A program made the translations under genes and the position numbers. The notes under the pieces were generated by a model. The model saw only the letters and a list, made by a program, of their open reading frames with translations, ran no database searches and was not told the origin of the DNA. Shown piece by piece: positions 1-11,449 of a DNA stretch of 64,000 bases. This DNA comes from Bimuria novae-zelandiae CBS 107.79. Taxonomy: Eukaryota > Ascomycota > Dothideomycetes > Pleosporales > Didymosphaeriaceae. Positions within the stretch are counted from its first letter, which is position 1. Each line of letters begins with the position of its first letter. Location: the NCBI GenBank assembly GCA_010015655.1, contig ML976724.1:126380-190379 (forward strand), written 5' to 3'.

Positions 1-355
1 AGTTGTTGGGATTTGAGAAGGCTGAGAGTATGGTAGATAGATAAGGAGTAGCACGAGTCAAGCGGGCAGTGGTGTGTTTATATAGCCATTTGATAGACAA
101 ATCCACGGTCCCGGTCCACGTCTCGGCCTTGGTTTACTGTGCGTACGTCATCGTCATATGCATCACGCGTCCCCTTCACCCTGAGCCCCGCCAGCCCACT
201 TCGTGTGTGTCTTATCGATAGTGGATCCCTGCGCGAAAATCTTGGCACGGCCGCTAGCACGAAATTTTGGAAACGCGACACCGGCTAGAATCAGCTCCTC
301 GCCTCCGCGCACCTCTCGCATATTTTCGTATACGTCTTCGAGGTGGGAAGGAAAA
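1..355 (+). promoter_or_regulatory. Upstream region of BMS1
   Basis: This is the non-coding 5' flank of BMS1. The short reading frames here on both strands have no recognisable similarity and overlap each other. I see no distinct regulatory motif, so this is a positional call only. Confidence 0.4.
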
Positions 356-3300
356 ATGTCGGAACAGGCGAACCGACCGCATCGGAAAACGAAGGAGAAG
401 AAGGCGCCTTCGAGTGGAGAGAGGAATCCAAAGGCGTTTGCGTATGCGGCGCCCGGGCGATTGGCGAAGCAGGCGGCGCGATCGCATGATGTATGATTGT
501 CCCGTGGCTCTGGCGTGAAAGTAATAACATTATCTGTAGGTAAAAGAAAAGCGCCTCCATGTACCGCTCGTCGACCGTCTTCCGGAAGAGGCGCCTCCAA
601 TCGTTGTTGGTGTCGTTGGGCCCCCGGGCGTCGGGAAAACTACACTGATCAAATCTTTGATTCGAAGATATACGAAACAAACGCTGTCTACACCGGCTGG
701 ACCCCTCACCGTCGTTACCTCGAAGCGCCGACGCCTCACCTTTATAGAGTGTCCCGCCGACTCACTCGCAAGCATGATCGATATCGCGAAAGTGGTGGAT
801 ATAGTGCTGCTCATGATTGACGGCAACTACGGCTTCGAAATGGAGACTATGGAGTTTCTGAACGTGCTATCAGCCAGTGGTATGCCGGGCAACGTTTTCG
901 GCATCCTCACACATCTGGACCTCTTCCGGAAGCAGGAAACGCTAAAGCTGCAAAAGAAGAGGCTGAAACATAGATTCTGGAGCGAGCTTTACCAGGGTGC
1001 GAAGCTCTTCTACCTCTCCGGCGTGCAGAACGGGCGATACCCAGACCGAGAAATAATGAACCTGTCGCGTTTTCTGAGCGTCATGAAGAACCCAAGACCG
1101 CTGGTGTGGAGGAACTCGCATCCATACTGCTTAGTAGACAGGTTTCTCGACATCACCCCGCCGACCAATATCGAAACGGATCCAAAGTGCGACCGAACAA
1201 TAGCCCTGTATGGGTACCTGCGAGGCACGAACTTTCCCGCTGGAGGGTCGAGAGTACACGTGCCAGGTGTAGGCGATCTCACCGTCTCCCAAACCGAAGC
1301 GCTACCCGACCCGTGTCCAACGCCTTATTTCGAGAAGCAGCTAGAAAAAGTGACAGGCAAGAAGAAGCGAACACGCCTTGGCGAAAAGCAGAAGATTCTG
1401 TTTGCACCCATGTCCGATGTTGGCGGTGTGTTGGTAGACAAAGATGCCGTGTACATTGACGTAAAAACAGCGACGTTCGATGCGGATGCGGACCCAGATC
1501 AAGAACGAGGATTAGGCGAGCAGATGGTGCTGGGTCTGCAGGGAGGGCGAAAGTTGCTTGGCGAAGACGACGCGGGCATCAAACTATTTAGTGGCGGTCA
1601 AGCTGTCAATGGCGCAGTGGATGACGGAGTGGCAGATTTCGGCCGCAAGGCGCAGCGGCACGCGAGGATGGCAGACGACCAGAACTTGGACGAAGCAGAT
1701 CTCGACGGAATCGCAAGCGATGATGAGGAATTGCAACAGGACTACGAGTCTGGGGACGACGAGGACGACACTGGGTTTCTGGAAGGCGACTCAATACCCA
1801 ACGGCAAGCCGGCTTTTGCGCGAAGAAGAGATTCGGAACACAAAGACCCCACGGCCGAAGATATAGCATTCGCCGATAGTGATTCTGATCTTGGATCGAT
1901 ATCAGGAAACGAGCGGGATCTGGACGAGCTCGAGGACGGCGATTTCGACTCAGAGGACTTTGACGAAAACGACGACGATGGTGCACTCAGATGGAAGGAC
2001 AAGATGCGTGGAAATGCCGCGAGGATGCATAACCGGAAACGAGCGTACCAACCTGCAGATCTTTCCAGGCTGATGGAGAACCTGGAATTGTCTCCTGCCG
2101 AAGTGGTGAAGAAGTGGCGTGGTGAGGAGGACGAAGTGGAAGAGGTAGAAGACAATAGCGAGGATGATTTCTTCAACAAGTCAAAAGTTGACGATGCTGC
2201 TAATACGGAGGATCGCTATATACCCTTTTTTGATTATGCCGCCCTGGAAGAGAAGTGGGAGGATGAAGATAATATCGAGGCACTCAAAAGTCGGTTTGCG
2301 GTAGGCCACATGAACGGAAAGGATGGAGGGAGTGGCGATGAGGATGATGAGTTCGAAGGCTTCGACGAAAATGATGAAGGCGATGGCGAATTTGAGGATC
2401 TGGAGACTGGCGAGAAGTTTGGTGGCAAACAGGGCAACGAAGAAGCCGTGGAAGCTGCCGCCGCAATCGAGGACGAACGAGAAAAGAACGCTCGGCGAAA
2501 GGAAGAACTCAAGCTCCGTTTCGAAGAAGAGGATCGCGAGGGCTTCATGAACGACAAGGCCAACGCGCGCCAAGAGTCAGGCCAGAAAGAGGAATTTGGC
2601 GAAGACGATTGGTACGACGCACAGAAGGCCATGATCCAAAAACAGCTCGACATCAACCGCAACGAATTCGACCAGTTAGATCAAGCATCCCGCGTCCGCG
2701 TCGAAGGCCACAAAGCCGGGACCTACGCCCGCATCGTCCTCGAGCAAGTCCCCTACGAGTTCTCCGCCAACTTCAACCCTCGCTTCCCCATCCTCATCGG
2801 CGGCCTCACCCCGACAGAAGAGCGCTTCGGCTTCGTCCAAGTCCGCATCAAGCGCCACCGCTGGCACAAAAAGATTTTGAAGACCTCCGACCCCCTCATC
2901 TTCTCTCTCGGCTGGCGCCGCTTCCAAGTCACGCCCATCTACAGCATCCACGAAAACAGACAGCGCCACCGCATGCTCAAGTACACGCCCGAGCACATGC
3001 ACTGCCACGGCACCTTCTACGGCCCGCTTGTCGCGCCCAACACAGGTTTCTGCTGCGTGCAATCCTTCTCTAACAAGACGCCCGGCTTCCGCATCGCAGC
3101 CACAGGCGTTGTCCTCGCCGTCGACGAATCCTTCGAAATTGTCAAGAAACTGAAACTCACAGGCCACCCCTACAAAATCTTCAAGAACACGGCGTTCATA
3201 AAAGACATGTTCCAGTCCGCGCTCGAAGTAGCAAAGTTCGAGGGCGCCTCCATCCGCACTGTCTCAGGTGTACGCGGGCAAATCAAGCGCGCGCTGTCCA

Positions 3301-3941
3301 AGCCAGAGGGAACCTTCCGCGCCACCTTCGAAGACAAGATCCTCATGTCCGACATCGTGTTCCTTCGCGCATGGTACCCGATTAAACCGCACAGATTCTA
3401 CAACCCCGTTACGAATTTGTTGGACGTGGTGCGCGCAGGCGACGAGTCCGGCGAGTCCACCGCGTGGACCGGCATGCGTCTCACAGGCCAAGTCCGCCAC
3501 GAACTCAATCTGCCCACCCCGGCGCTCAAAAACTCTGCATACCGCCCCGTCGAGCGGCAAGAGCGGCATTTCAACCCCTTACGTGTTCCGCGCAAACTCG
3601 CCGCGGACCTACCCTTCAAGTCGCAGATCGCGCAGATGAAGCCCCAGAAGAAGCAGACGTATCTGCAGAAGCGCGCTGTTGTGCTCGGCGGCGAGGAGAA
3701 GAAGGCGCGCCGTCTGCTCGACCAGGTCATGACGCTGAGGAACGAGAAAGTGGAGAAGAGGCGCAAGGCGCAGGAGCAAAGGAAGGAGGGGTATAGGAAG
3801 AAGGTGGCGGATGGGCTTGAGAAGAAGGCGGCGCGTGAGAAGAGGGAGAAGCAGGAGTTTTGGGAGAAGGAGGGGAAGAAGAGGAGATATCAGGAGCAGG
3901 ATGGCGCGGGTGGTGGGCGCGGTGGGAAGAGGAGGAAATAG
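356..3941 (+). CDS. BMS1: Ribosome biogenesis GTPase Bms1
   Basis: Bms1 is a nucleolar GTPase of the SSU processome; with Rcl1 it acts in pre-18S rRNA processing (family knowledge). Two exons: 356-490 and 540-3941, with a 49-nt intron (GTATGA...TGTAG) 45 codons in. Splicing restores the N-terminus: a basic leader, the family-typical stretch reading VKEKRLHVPLVDR, then the P-loop GPPGVGKT at residues about 72-79. The protein is about 1178 aa, near the yeast length of 1183. The GTPase domain continues through FIECPAD and LMIDGNYGFEMETMEFLN. A long Asp/Glu-rich middle (about residues 440-700) follows, then the AARP2CN/Tsr1-type C-terminal domain (GTYARIVLEQVP, FNPRFPILIGGL) and a basic tail. The start ATG at 356 is chosen because the intron links it in frame to the P-loop. 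It is tail-to-tail with the kinase gene, 93 bp between stops. Confidence 0.96.
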
Positions 3942-4034
3942 GTTAGATGGACTGGGTGGGTGTATATAGGTTCATGTTGGTATCGAAATATGTTCACTTC
4001 TTGAGTTGTTTGTGTATATTGCTGTGGTTTCTGG

Positions 4035-5557
4035 TTATTCCATGTCCGCACTGGTATCCCTATGGTACCGGTGTAACCAGTTATCATCTTCTACATTGCC
4101 GACGCCTCGTAAGCTGAGATACACGTCCGTACCCCAGCCCCAGAGACTTTGTATCGCTATCCCGCCGCCAAAGTACTCCGCGTATGCTCTTCCTAATGGC
4201 AGTCCATACCCTAGCCCAGCAAGACTGTTCGCGCCATCGCCGCCAGGCCCAGAAATCGCACTCAGCGCATCCATGTTACTGCTCCGTCCTGACAGGGTAC
4301 TCGACGCCTTATCCTCATTAAACGTCGTAAAGCTGTAGTCCCATATATGCGGCAGTGTCTCGGGACTAATACCACCGCCTCTATCCCGTATCCTGATTGT
4401 GACACCCGGCGTGCTATGCGCAAGAGGCAGTATTTGACTACTCGACGGCGCCGACGGTATATTGCCCGTCCAGCGATTACTCACAATATCGGTAGTCCCC
4501 TGCTCCACATTCTTCACCCTCGGCCTGCCCTCCAGCCCACTCTCACCCTCCTGGCCATCAGATATGTCTTTAGGCAGCGGCGCAATAGTAACCTCAATCG
4601 GCTCGCGCTCCTGGCCGCTCTCAAGCGTCGCGCGAAACGCGTTCTTCAGCAGCTCAGTAATGATATACTCCAGATGCACAGGGACATGCGCAAACGCGTA
4701 GTCCGGCTCGCCGTTCACAACAATGTGCGGCCTCACGCCGTACTTGAGCTCGCAGATCTCACCCACGACGTTAGCGCAGTGCTCCACGATCGTCGCCGGC
4801 CGTAGTGCGGTATCAATAACGCCGTTCCACCCCTCGCTCTGCACGCTCTCATGCATAAGCTCCGCATGAGGCTGCGAGCTAAAATGCAGCGCGAGATGCT
4901 GCTCCGCGATCAACCTCGTGCCTATCCTCGCGCGCAGGTGCTCATCCAAGAACCGCGTGACATCCTTCGGACTGATATACTTCCGTGCTTCGAGGAACCC
5001 GCGCGCGAGGATGCTGATGGTGTTGGCGTGCGTGTTCACGAGGTCGGCCATTACCTCTGTGAAGTTGACCTCTTGTTCGAGCGTGCAGATGTCGCGTTCT
5101 GCCCAGGGCAGCAGCGTCGACAGCGAGTGGATGTAGTTGGAGTGAATTTTGGAGATGTGCGGGTTCGAGACGACAATGAAGGGGAGGTTACGCAGGGATT
5201 GGATGCGGTGGGCGAGGCGGGCGGGGAGGATGGAGAGGGTGAAGTTTGCGGATTGGAGGAGTTGCGGGGTTGTGAGCGGGGGGCGGCCGTGTCTGTGGAG
5301 GTTGCTGTCAGCAGTGATTCCAGAGGCAGGGTGTGTTTGTGTGGATTTACTGACTTTACGAGATCCGCGAGCGTGAGGGGGTGTAATGGGAGGCTTGCTA
5401 GTCGCGAGATGTCGCCGTCTGTGACTGCTGCTGTGGAGAGCTGCCGTTGCTGCCGTATCCGCGCAAAGAGCGGCCCTGGTGCTCGTCGGGCATTCTGGGG
5501 GCAGAATTGGCGCACGAATTGCGACTGGATCACCAGAGGTCGTTGTGTTTGCGCCAT
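4035..5557 (-). CDS. Mitochondrial PDK/BCKDK-family protein kinase
   Basis: This is a mitochondrial protein kinase of the pyruvate / branched-chain 2-oxoacid dehydrogenase kinase family (yeast Pkp1/Pkp2 type), which phosphorylates and inactivates the E1 subunit. Exons are 5557-5355 and 5292-4035; the 62-nt intron starts GTCAGT and ends CACAG. Splicing gives ADLVKHGRPPLTTPQLL, a family-typical junction. The product is about 486 aa. The first 50 residues are Arg/Ser/Gln-rich without acids, as in a transit peptide. The A-domain contains RIGTRLIAEQHLAL. The GHKL ATPase region has the N-box ELLKNAFRA (about 281-289), the G1 box DRGGGIS (about 371) and the glycine-rich lid GYGLPLGRAYAEYFGG (about 429). 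An ATG 18 codons upstream (5611) is possible. PDK versus BCKDK cannot be separated by eye. Confidence 0.92.
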
Positions 5558-7100
5558 ATTGCTTCGCTCACTGAGTAGTGAGAGTCCCGCCGATTTTTGA
5601 TGCGGTTGCAAGCCTGAGCTCCACTGGCACTTGCGTAATCAGCGTGGATGATAAGAACACGCTACCGTCCCATTATTCTGTCTAGGAAGAGGAGAGTAAT
5701 GCGTCTTGGGGCGTCACTTGCACATGATCAAAACTCGTGCGGCGTGGGTGAATGTTTACATGATGGTACGCTTGTAGCGGTGTGTCATCAGAGGCTGGAG
5801 CTCGGGCCGCAGAACTCGAGTTTGAAGGTCACACGAATCTATATTGCTTCCTTTTGCTCCCACGCAACCACTCATCACAGTCACTTATACTATCATCCGT
5901 AATTCAAGGATATTATGCAATAGCATCGCATTCTGGCTTCGGTTTACTATAGAGAAACTTGTTCTTCCCACGCGATTTTGGTGCGGTAGTCAATGGGCAT
6001 TCGAAAAAAAGGAAAATACTCCGGAGGGTGGATGTGAAGAGGCTGAAAACCCTGAGTGGGCCTGCAAAATATCAGCAGGATTTTTTCCCCTCGTATGTGA
6101 TCCCTTCCTCGAAGACAGGTATAGTAGGCAAGCTTCGGAACGTCCCTGGCGTAGATAGAAACAAGAAATAGAAATTCCTTAGCCCTGGAAGCTCCTGAAG
6201 GTCGTTTCTGCTGTAAGATAAAGCACGATCGCGTAAGTCATTAGCGGTTTACTTCTGGCTCTGTAAAATAGGCAATAATGTGTTCCTCATGTTTCTGACC
6301 TGGTAAATCAACTAAGAATAAGTAGTGTAGAAGCGCCGGGCGAAGGGGTACAATTCGAGGTTCAGAGACATTGTTTGGCGGCCACTACCGAGGCACGGCA
6401 GAGCCTCCGAATTCTCCTGCTGCGCTGATAAAAAGGACATGTCGCTATCATGCCCTCATACAGCAGCTTTAAAGAAATGTGTAGTCTTCGTTTCGTCTAA
6501 TAGACGGTACTGGCAGAGGTTGTAGGACCTGGTCTTGAGGAATAACTCGTCGAGGTTGTGTCAGAGAGGAAGCTTAGTGCAACAACCTAACCCTACCCCG
6601 CCGTCCTACGACCCCTCCTCCACAACCACGATCTTCACCTAAAAAGACTCCAGCCACGATAAGGGCAAGCTAATCCATGTAGAAGATGCATAGCATCAAT
6701 CCTGCTTCCCAATAAAGAATTGCTAGAACAACATTATTAAATAAGGTGAAGCCGAAGGCAAACAGCCTCCAAAAAAACTCAATAGAGATAAAAACCAGCG
6801 CCAATCCCCCAGATACTCATTAAAAAAAACCCCCACGGAAACACATAACAGCACAGATGTCATCTGTTCTTGACGATTCGCCGGGTCCACCGACCGCCTT
6901 CAATTGGCCCCACGCCCTCGGACCCAACACAACTTTAACACCCGAGCAACCCGACGACACCATACACTCGCATACCTAGCAGTTCTCTATCTTCTTAAAG
7001 TGCCACTCAAATCCCCTACCCACTTAACTGATTTTCTCGCAATTTCCTGTCTCCAGGAACTTTACCCTTCCCTCACATATCTATCCTAAGCACACCCACC
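5558..7100. other. Intergenic, head-to-head promoters
   Basis: About 1.5 kb separates the kinase start from the VOC-protein start. Reading frames at 5648-6171 and 6904-7089 are short and have no family signature. The stretch 6700-6850 is A-rich. I see nothing else that I can name. Confidence 0.5.
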
Positions 7101-7545
7101 ATGCTCGACCACTTCGTCTTCAACGTTCCCAAAGCCCAGTTCTCAGATATCGTAACATGGTACCTCACGGCCCTCGCGCCACTTACCTACACAAAACAGT
7201 ATGACTACCCCGGCCAAGCATGCGGTCTCGGAACCAGCCCGGACGCCGCGCCCTTCTGGATCGGCGCCAGCGACACCCCCGGCGCGAGCGGTTTCCATCT
7301 AGCGTTCAAAGCGAAGAGCCACGAAGAGGTGGACAGGTTCCATGCGGCGGCGCTAAAGGCGGGCGGGACGTGTAATGGGAAGCCGGGGCTGAGGGAGATG
7401 TATGGGCCGAATTATTATGGGGCTTTCGTGTTGGATCCGCTTGGGTGAGTAGGAGGAGAGCTGAGGGAGAAGGGAGGTGTGCTAATTGGTGGGCGGTAGG
7501 AATAATATCGAGGTCGTGGATAAGACGGTTGCGGTGAAGGAGTAG
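7101..7545 (+). CDS. VOC/glyoxalase-like small protein
   Basis: This is a small vicinal-oxygen-chelate fold protein of the glyoxalase/bleomycin-resistance/dioxygenase superfamily. The substrate cannot be read from sequence. Exons are 7101-7444 and 7500-7545, with a 55-nt intron (GTGAGT...GGTAG); the second exon adds the final strand ending NNIEVVDKTVAVKE. The total is 129 aa, about one VOC module. Visible family features are the N-terminal LDHFVFNVP with a metal-ligand-like His, the central GFHLAFKA and the C-terminal YYGAFVLDPLGNNIEVV, where Glu is the usual last metal ligand. There is no targeting signal, so it is probably cytosolic. The spliced ending LGNNIEVV is the best evidence for the intron. 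Confidence 0.85.
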
Positions 7546-7895
7546 GGGTATCTAAAGGGTCTAGTGTAGGAATTCATCAGGTTCGTTTAGATCATATTGG
7601 AAGAGCGGCGGAAAGGTTATATTTATACATTCTATTGAATTTCCTCTAGGAAAAGAAATGGGGTTGTTTACAGGTCTGCCCGAAATGCCACTTGTAGGTA
7701 TGAGCATGTCTCATCCTTCAAGTATCTCCACTCGTCCTGGAATACCGGTTGTTCGCTACGTTACGGCGATCTAGGCACTCGCTAGAGAAGCCATCCACCG
7801 CGCCGCCTCATCTGCCATACCATTGTTTCCATACACAAAGTGCGGAGGAAGCTAGCGCTCGTTAGCAGACAGTCACGCAAGACACACCTCCAGCG
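7546..7895. other. Convergent 3' flank
   Basis: This is the 350-bp stretch between the stop codons of the VOC gene and the cutinase-like gene. I see nothing recognisable; it presumably carries the two 3' UTRs. Confidence 0.5.
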
Positions 7896-8789
7896 TCAAC
7901 GTACCACTAACCACCTCCTCACATTCCCCGTCGCCACATCCTGCAGGAAGTACTTCGAAACACCAAAAAACTCTCTAAGAATAGATACCGGAATCGACGT
8001 CGCAGCCCTAACTTGCTCGCTGTTCCTCGCGACGTCCTTCAGCAACGACAGATTCTCATACACGTCGTCCTTCCAATCAGAAATACTCGACGGCAAGTCC
8101 ACGCCCGAAAGTGCCGTCTCGGTGCAGAGCAAATCCGGCGATGCGTTATCGTCGTTACACCACGCTTTAAACGGCAGTCCAGCGGGCACAGGAGAAGGGT
8201 CGTCCATCAACGCGTTTTCATCGCCGAAGGTAGCGAGCCCCTTGAGCTGCTGCCGCGATGCAGAGCTGATCCGATTAACGCATTTGTGCGCGCAGAGTGC
8301 GCCTTGGCTATCAACCCATACCCGTCAGTTCAGATCAGTTCCCACTCCCACTCCCACTCAACCTCGCAGAAACGGGTGAAAGAGAAAGCACAATACATAC
8401 CTCCATCCACTCACAAACACCTCCGCCCCCGGACACGCCTCCACATACCCATCTACCAACCTCGCACACGCATCCGCGCAGCTCTCGCTGCCGCCTTCTT
8501 TCGCATACCCTTCCAGCGTCGCGGGATAATCTTCTTGGTTGATACCCTGGACGTGCACGGGGGCGTCGAACGCGGCTTGGAGACTAGATCTGAGGAACGG
8601 ACCGACCCAGACGCCGAGGTTCCCGGTGTCGAAAGTGCCGCGGGCGAAGACGACGGCGTTGGAAGCGCAGGAGGCAGAGCCCGCGAGGACGGCATCGATG
8701 TCGGAGGAAGAAGAAGAAGGAGAGGAGCGGGGGATGGCGGTCGCGAGGGCGAGGGAGGGGAGGAACAGAGGGATGAGGGTGGACTTCAT
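7896..8789 (-). CDS. Cutinase-like secreted esterase (CE5 fold)
   Basis: This is a secreted protein of the cutinase / carbohydrate-esterase-5 family, alpha/beta hydrolases that cleave cutin and related esters outside the cell. Exons are 8789-8401 and 8307-7896, with a 93-nt intron (GTATGT...GATAG). The product is 266 aa. A signal peptide starts MKSTLIPLFLPSLALATA, followed by a Ser-rich linker. The core opens with CASNAVVFARGTFDTGNLGVW (cutinase FARGTxExGxxG-like). The nucleophile motif GWSQGA is created exactly by splicing, so the intron call is strong. The Cys-Asp-Cys loop reads WCNDDNASPDLLC. No histidine follows that loop in the remaining roughly 75 residues, although canonical cutinases place the catalytic His there. 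It may be a divergent or non-catalytic member, or a downstream exon may be missing from this model. Confidence 0.88.
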
Positions 8790-9939
8790 TGTCGAGAATT
8801 CAATAAAAAACAGCAGCGAGAAGAAATACATCCCAAGGATAGAGAACACTGCACACAGCGCGATGTACACGAATAACCCACCATCTTCACAGTTCTACAC
8901 CCTGTTATACCCCCATCCAAACGACCCAATCTCCGTCCATCCTTCTGTCGAAAAGAAAACGCTTACGTCCGTATCTGGAAATATCCTACTTCGACGCTTT
9001 GCGCCACAGGCCCTGGTAAAGCATAGACATGGTCGTAGCCGTGGAACGTGGCTCCTTTTCCAAACAGTCTCGCTAGCTTTTTCCCAGGTTACTCTGACGG
9101 ACATGCGGCGTTGTGAAACATCGGGGTTACTCAATCAGGTGGCCGTTGTGGGGGTCGAAGACGAATTTGGGGGTTCTGGGATGTAGCGCAGTCCGATTGA
9201 ATGGATTGTATTACCTCACTCTGAACGAGTGAATGTTGTGTGTGCGTGGAATGGGAAAAGTTTGGGTTGCTGTTCAAGCGATTACGGTGTAGGAGAAATC
9301 GAAGCGATGCTGGGCTATCACTAGAAAACGTGTCCTAGTAGCACATGGAAGAACATGGACGCCAAACCGGAAGGCTGATGGACGGCGAACGACATAGATA
9401 GCCGAGGGAGTGAGGCATGAATTCTCGCACCTTCGCAGCTTCTCAAAGCCACGGCATAACGCAGTACAAGAACGCTGTAAGTGAGCGAGGCATTGCAGGG
9501 CCTATTCGACCTCATCCGCGTACCTGCACAATACGCTATCAAACGCATGCAGCGACGTCCACGCCACAAAATAACGTTACTAGAATGCGCCTCTTGCACG
9601 ATGATAAGCCCAGAACCCTTCTTGTATTGGTTATCCTCTGGCGTTACATTTCGATTGTGATTGGCATTGAGTGCTACATCCTGGTAACTGCTCTGCATGC
9701 CCAGAGTAAAGCCGCTCGCAAATGCATATGGAGACAAAACTACACGTCCCCCACCGCCACCAGCACTCCTCAGATTGCCCAACACGCACCGCATCCCATC
9801 CATGTCCACCCACAGTCTCTCCACCCTAGGGTACCCTCCCACCCAGTGTCCCCTGCCTATCACTCCCCACCATCCCATCCTCCGGATCGCGCCTGTCTCT
9901 CATTAGCATCACCTCCACCTTCTCTCCCTCCCAGAAAAC
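8790..9939. other. Intergenic, nothing recognised
   Basis: This 1.15-kb stretch lies between the cutinase-like start and the rhodanese stop. The reading frame at 9321-9878 (minus) and the overlapping plus frame at 9417-9950 are Trp/Gly- or Pro/His-rich and resemble no family. I see no RNA gene and no repeat. Confidence 0.5.
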
Positions 9940-10596
9940 TTACTCCTTAATCTCCTTCCCACTCGGCTCCCCCTTACCCCCCGGCCTCGGCGGACTCTTC
10001 GTCCCCGGGCCTCCATTCCTCTCCCAATCCAACCAACTCCCCCGATACTCACCCACATTCCCATACCCCGCCTGCTTCGCCAGCTGGGCCGCCGCGCTGC
10101 TCCTAACGCCCGCTTTACAGAAAAACACAACCTGCTTCTCGCGCGGCGGCTTCGCCCACCCAAAGCGGTCCATGAAGTCCTCGTCGCTGAGCAGCAGCGC
10201 GTCGGGCTGCGACGCAATGGGCACGTTGAGGCTCGTTGGGATGCTGTTGGCGGAGAACTCGGCGGGCTCGCGGACGTCGATGAGGAGCGTGGAGTCGCTC
10301 GGGTTTTCGACTATGCTGAGGACCTGGAGACAGCCCTCGCATTAGCTCAAAGCTTGGTCATGGAAGATGGAGGGAGGACGCACGTCTTTGAACTCGTACA
10401 CTTTGGAACGCTTGTCCGACGGGAAGCCTGAATGCCACCGCTGCTGCACAAACACAGTCTGTAACCGGGCTGCATTCTTCGTAATTGCCCTTCGAGGGGC
10501 AGCGCATTGGGTGCTGAAGCGGGCAGCAGCAGCCTTCGTCGCGACTGCCTGCGGGGCACGGAGTGCGAGCAACTGGACTGCTCGCTTCGAGGCCAT
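9940..10596 (-). CDS. Mitochondrial rhodanese-domain protein
   Basis: This is a single-domain rhodanese, predicted thiosulfate sulfurtransferase, related to the yeast Rdl group. Exons are 10596-10384 and 10323-9940, with a 60-nt intron (GTGCGT...TCCAG). The product is 198 aa. The first 55 residues are rich in Ala, Arg, Thr and Gln with no acids, which suggests a mitochondrial presequence. The splice joins KVYEFKD to VLSIVENP, the usual entry into this domain. CH2A-like LLIDVREPAEF, then the active-site loop CKAGVRS with Cys at about residue 140, then GYGNVGEYRGSWLDW follow. The tail is Pro/Lys/Gly-rich. The catalytic Cys is intact, so activity is expected. Confidence 0.93.
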
Positions 10597-11449
10597 GGTC
10601 GTTCTGGGGCTTGTAGGAGCTGTAAAAAGGTGAAAAGATAAGAATACAGGTCGAATGGACGTGCTGTAGGAGGTACGTGTGGAGAACGCAGCTGTCGACG
10701 ACCCGTACGTACTCGATGTCGCAACGGTTATCGGGGCTAGCTGCATTATCGGCCGACGTCACCTTTCGTAAACGCACAAACGTCGGACTTAGCCTCCGAA
10801 CTCCGACCCCGAGACTCACTGCTGATGACCACGACACATGTGAAGTTCGCGAATGGGTATAACTTGTATTTGTCTATCGTGTACCTCCGTCACATCCTAA
10901 CAAGACCATTCGTGTAACGCCACCACTGTCCCGTATCGTTGCCATCAGACATCATCTGCCGCGATCCATGTCCCGGGTAGAGCGGAGAAAGAAAAGCCTA
11001 GTCTTGCCATAAAACTTCATGTTGTCCCGAGATATACCATCAATTTCTGTCCACCACCCTACACCCTTGCCAGCCTCCGTCTCACCACGGATCCGGGTAT
11101 CATCCATCTCCCAACCCCGACCAACGCGAAAGCATGCAAAACCATGGCTAGCAAAAGCAGCAAACAGCAGCAAATTGGTATATTTCTTTTGGCGCCGGCC
11201 TGGGGAATCATTGCACATCCGCATAACGCCCGAAAAAAACCACAAAACTGCAACCATAACTGAGATAGCAAAGATCCAATAACAACAGAAACACTGAAAT
11301 ACAATAGAGCAGCGCAAAGCAAACCAACCGAAGGCTTTTGTAATTCGCCACAGGGGTATAATTCTTTTGGTTGAGCGTTGCTACAAGTACGGACAAGGGG
11401 TATTTGTTCGTCATAAAGTCCGGTACATAACTTGGAAAATGGTGTATCT
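10597..11449. other. Intergenic / 3' flank of the KH gene
   Basis: About 850 bp between the rhodanese start and the KH-gene stop. The minus-strand frames at 10952-11317 and 11208-11414 are hydrophobic but short, overlap in different frames and match nothing I know. The area probably includes the 3' UTR of the KH gene. Confidence 0.45.

Noticed and set aside
4851..5600. 249-codon plus-strand frame
   Set aside because: Antisense shadow of the mitochondrial kinase gene.
8013..8876. 287-codon plus-strand frame
   Set aside because: It lies antisense to the cutinase-like gene, has Arg/Gly/Glu low complexity and no family similarity; the minus-strand gene explains the region.
9321..9950. Two opposed frames of 177-185 codons
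   Set aside because: No family signature on either strand and neither joins to a neighbour by plausible splicing.
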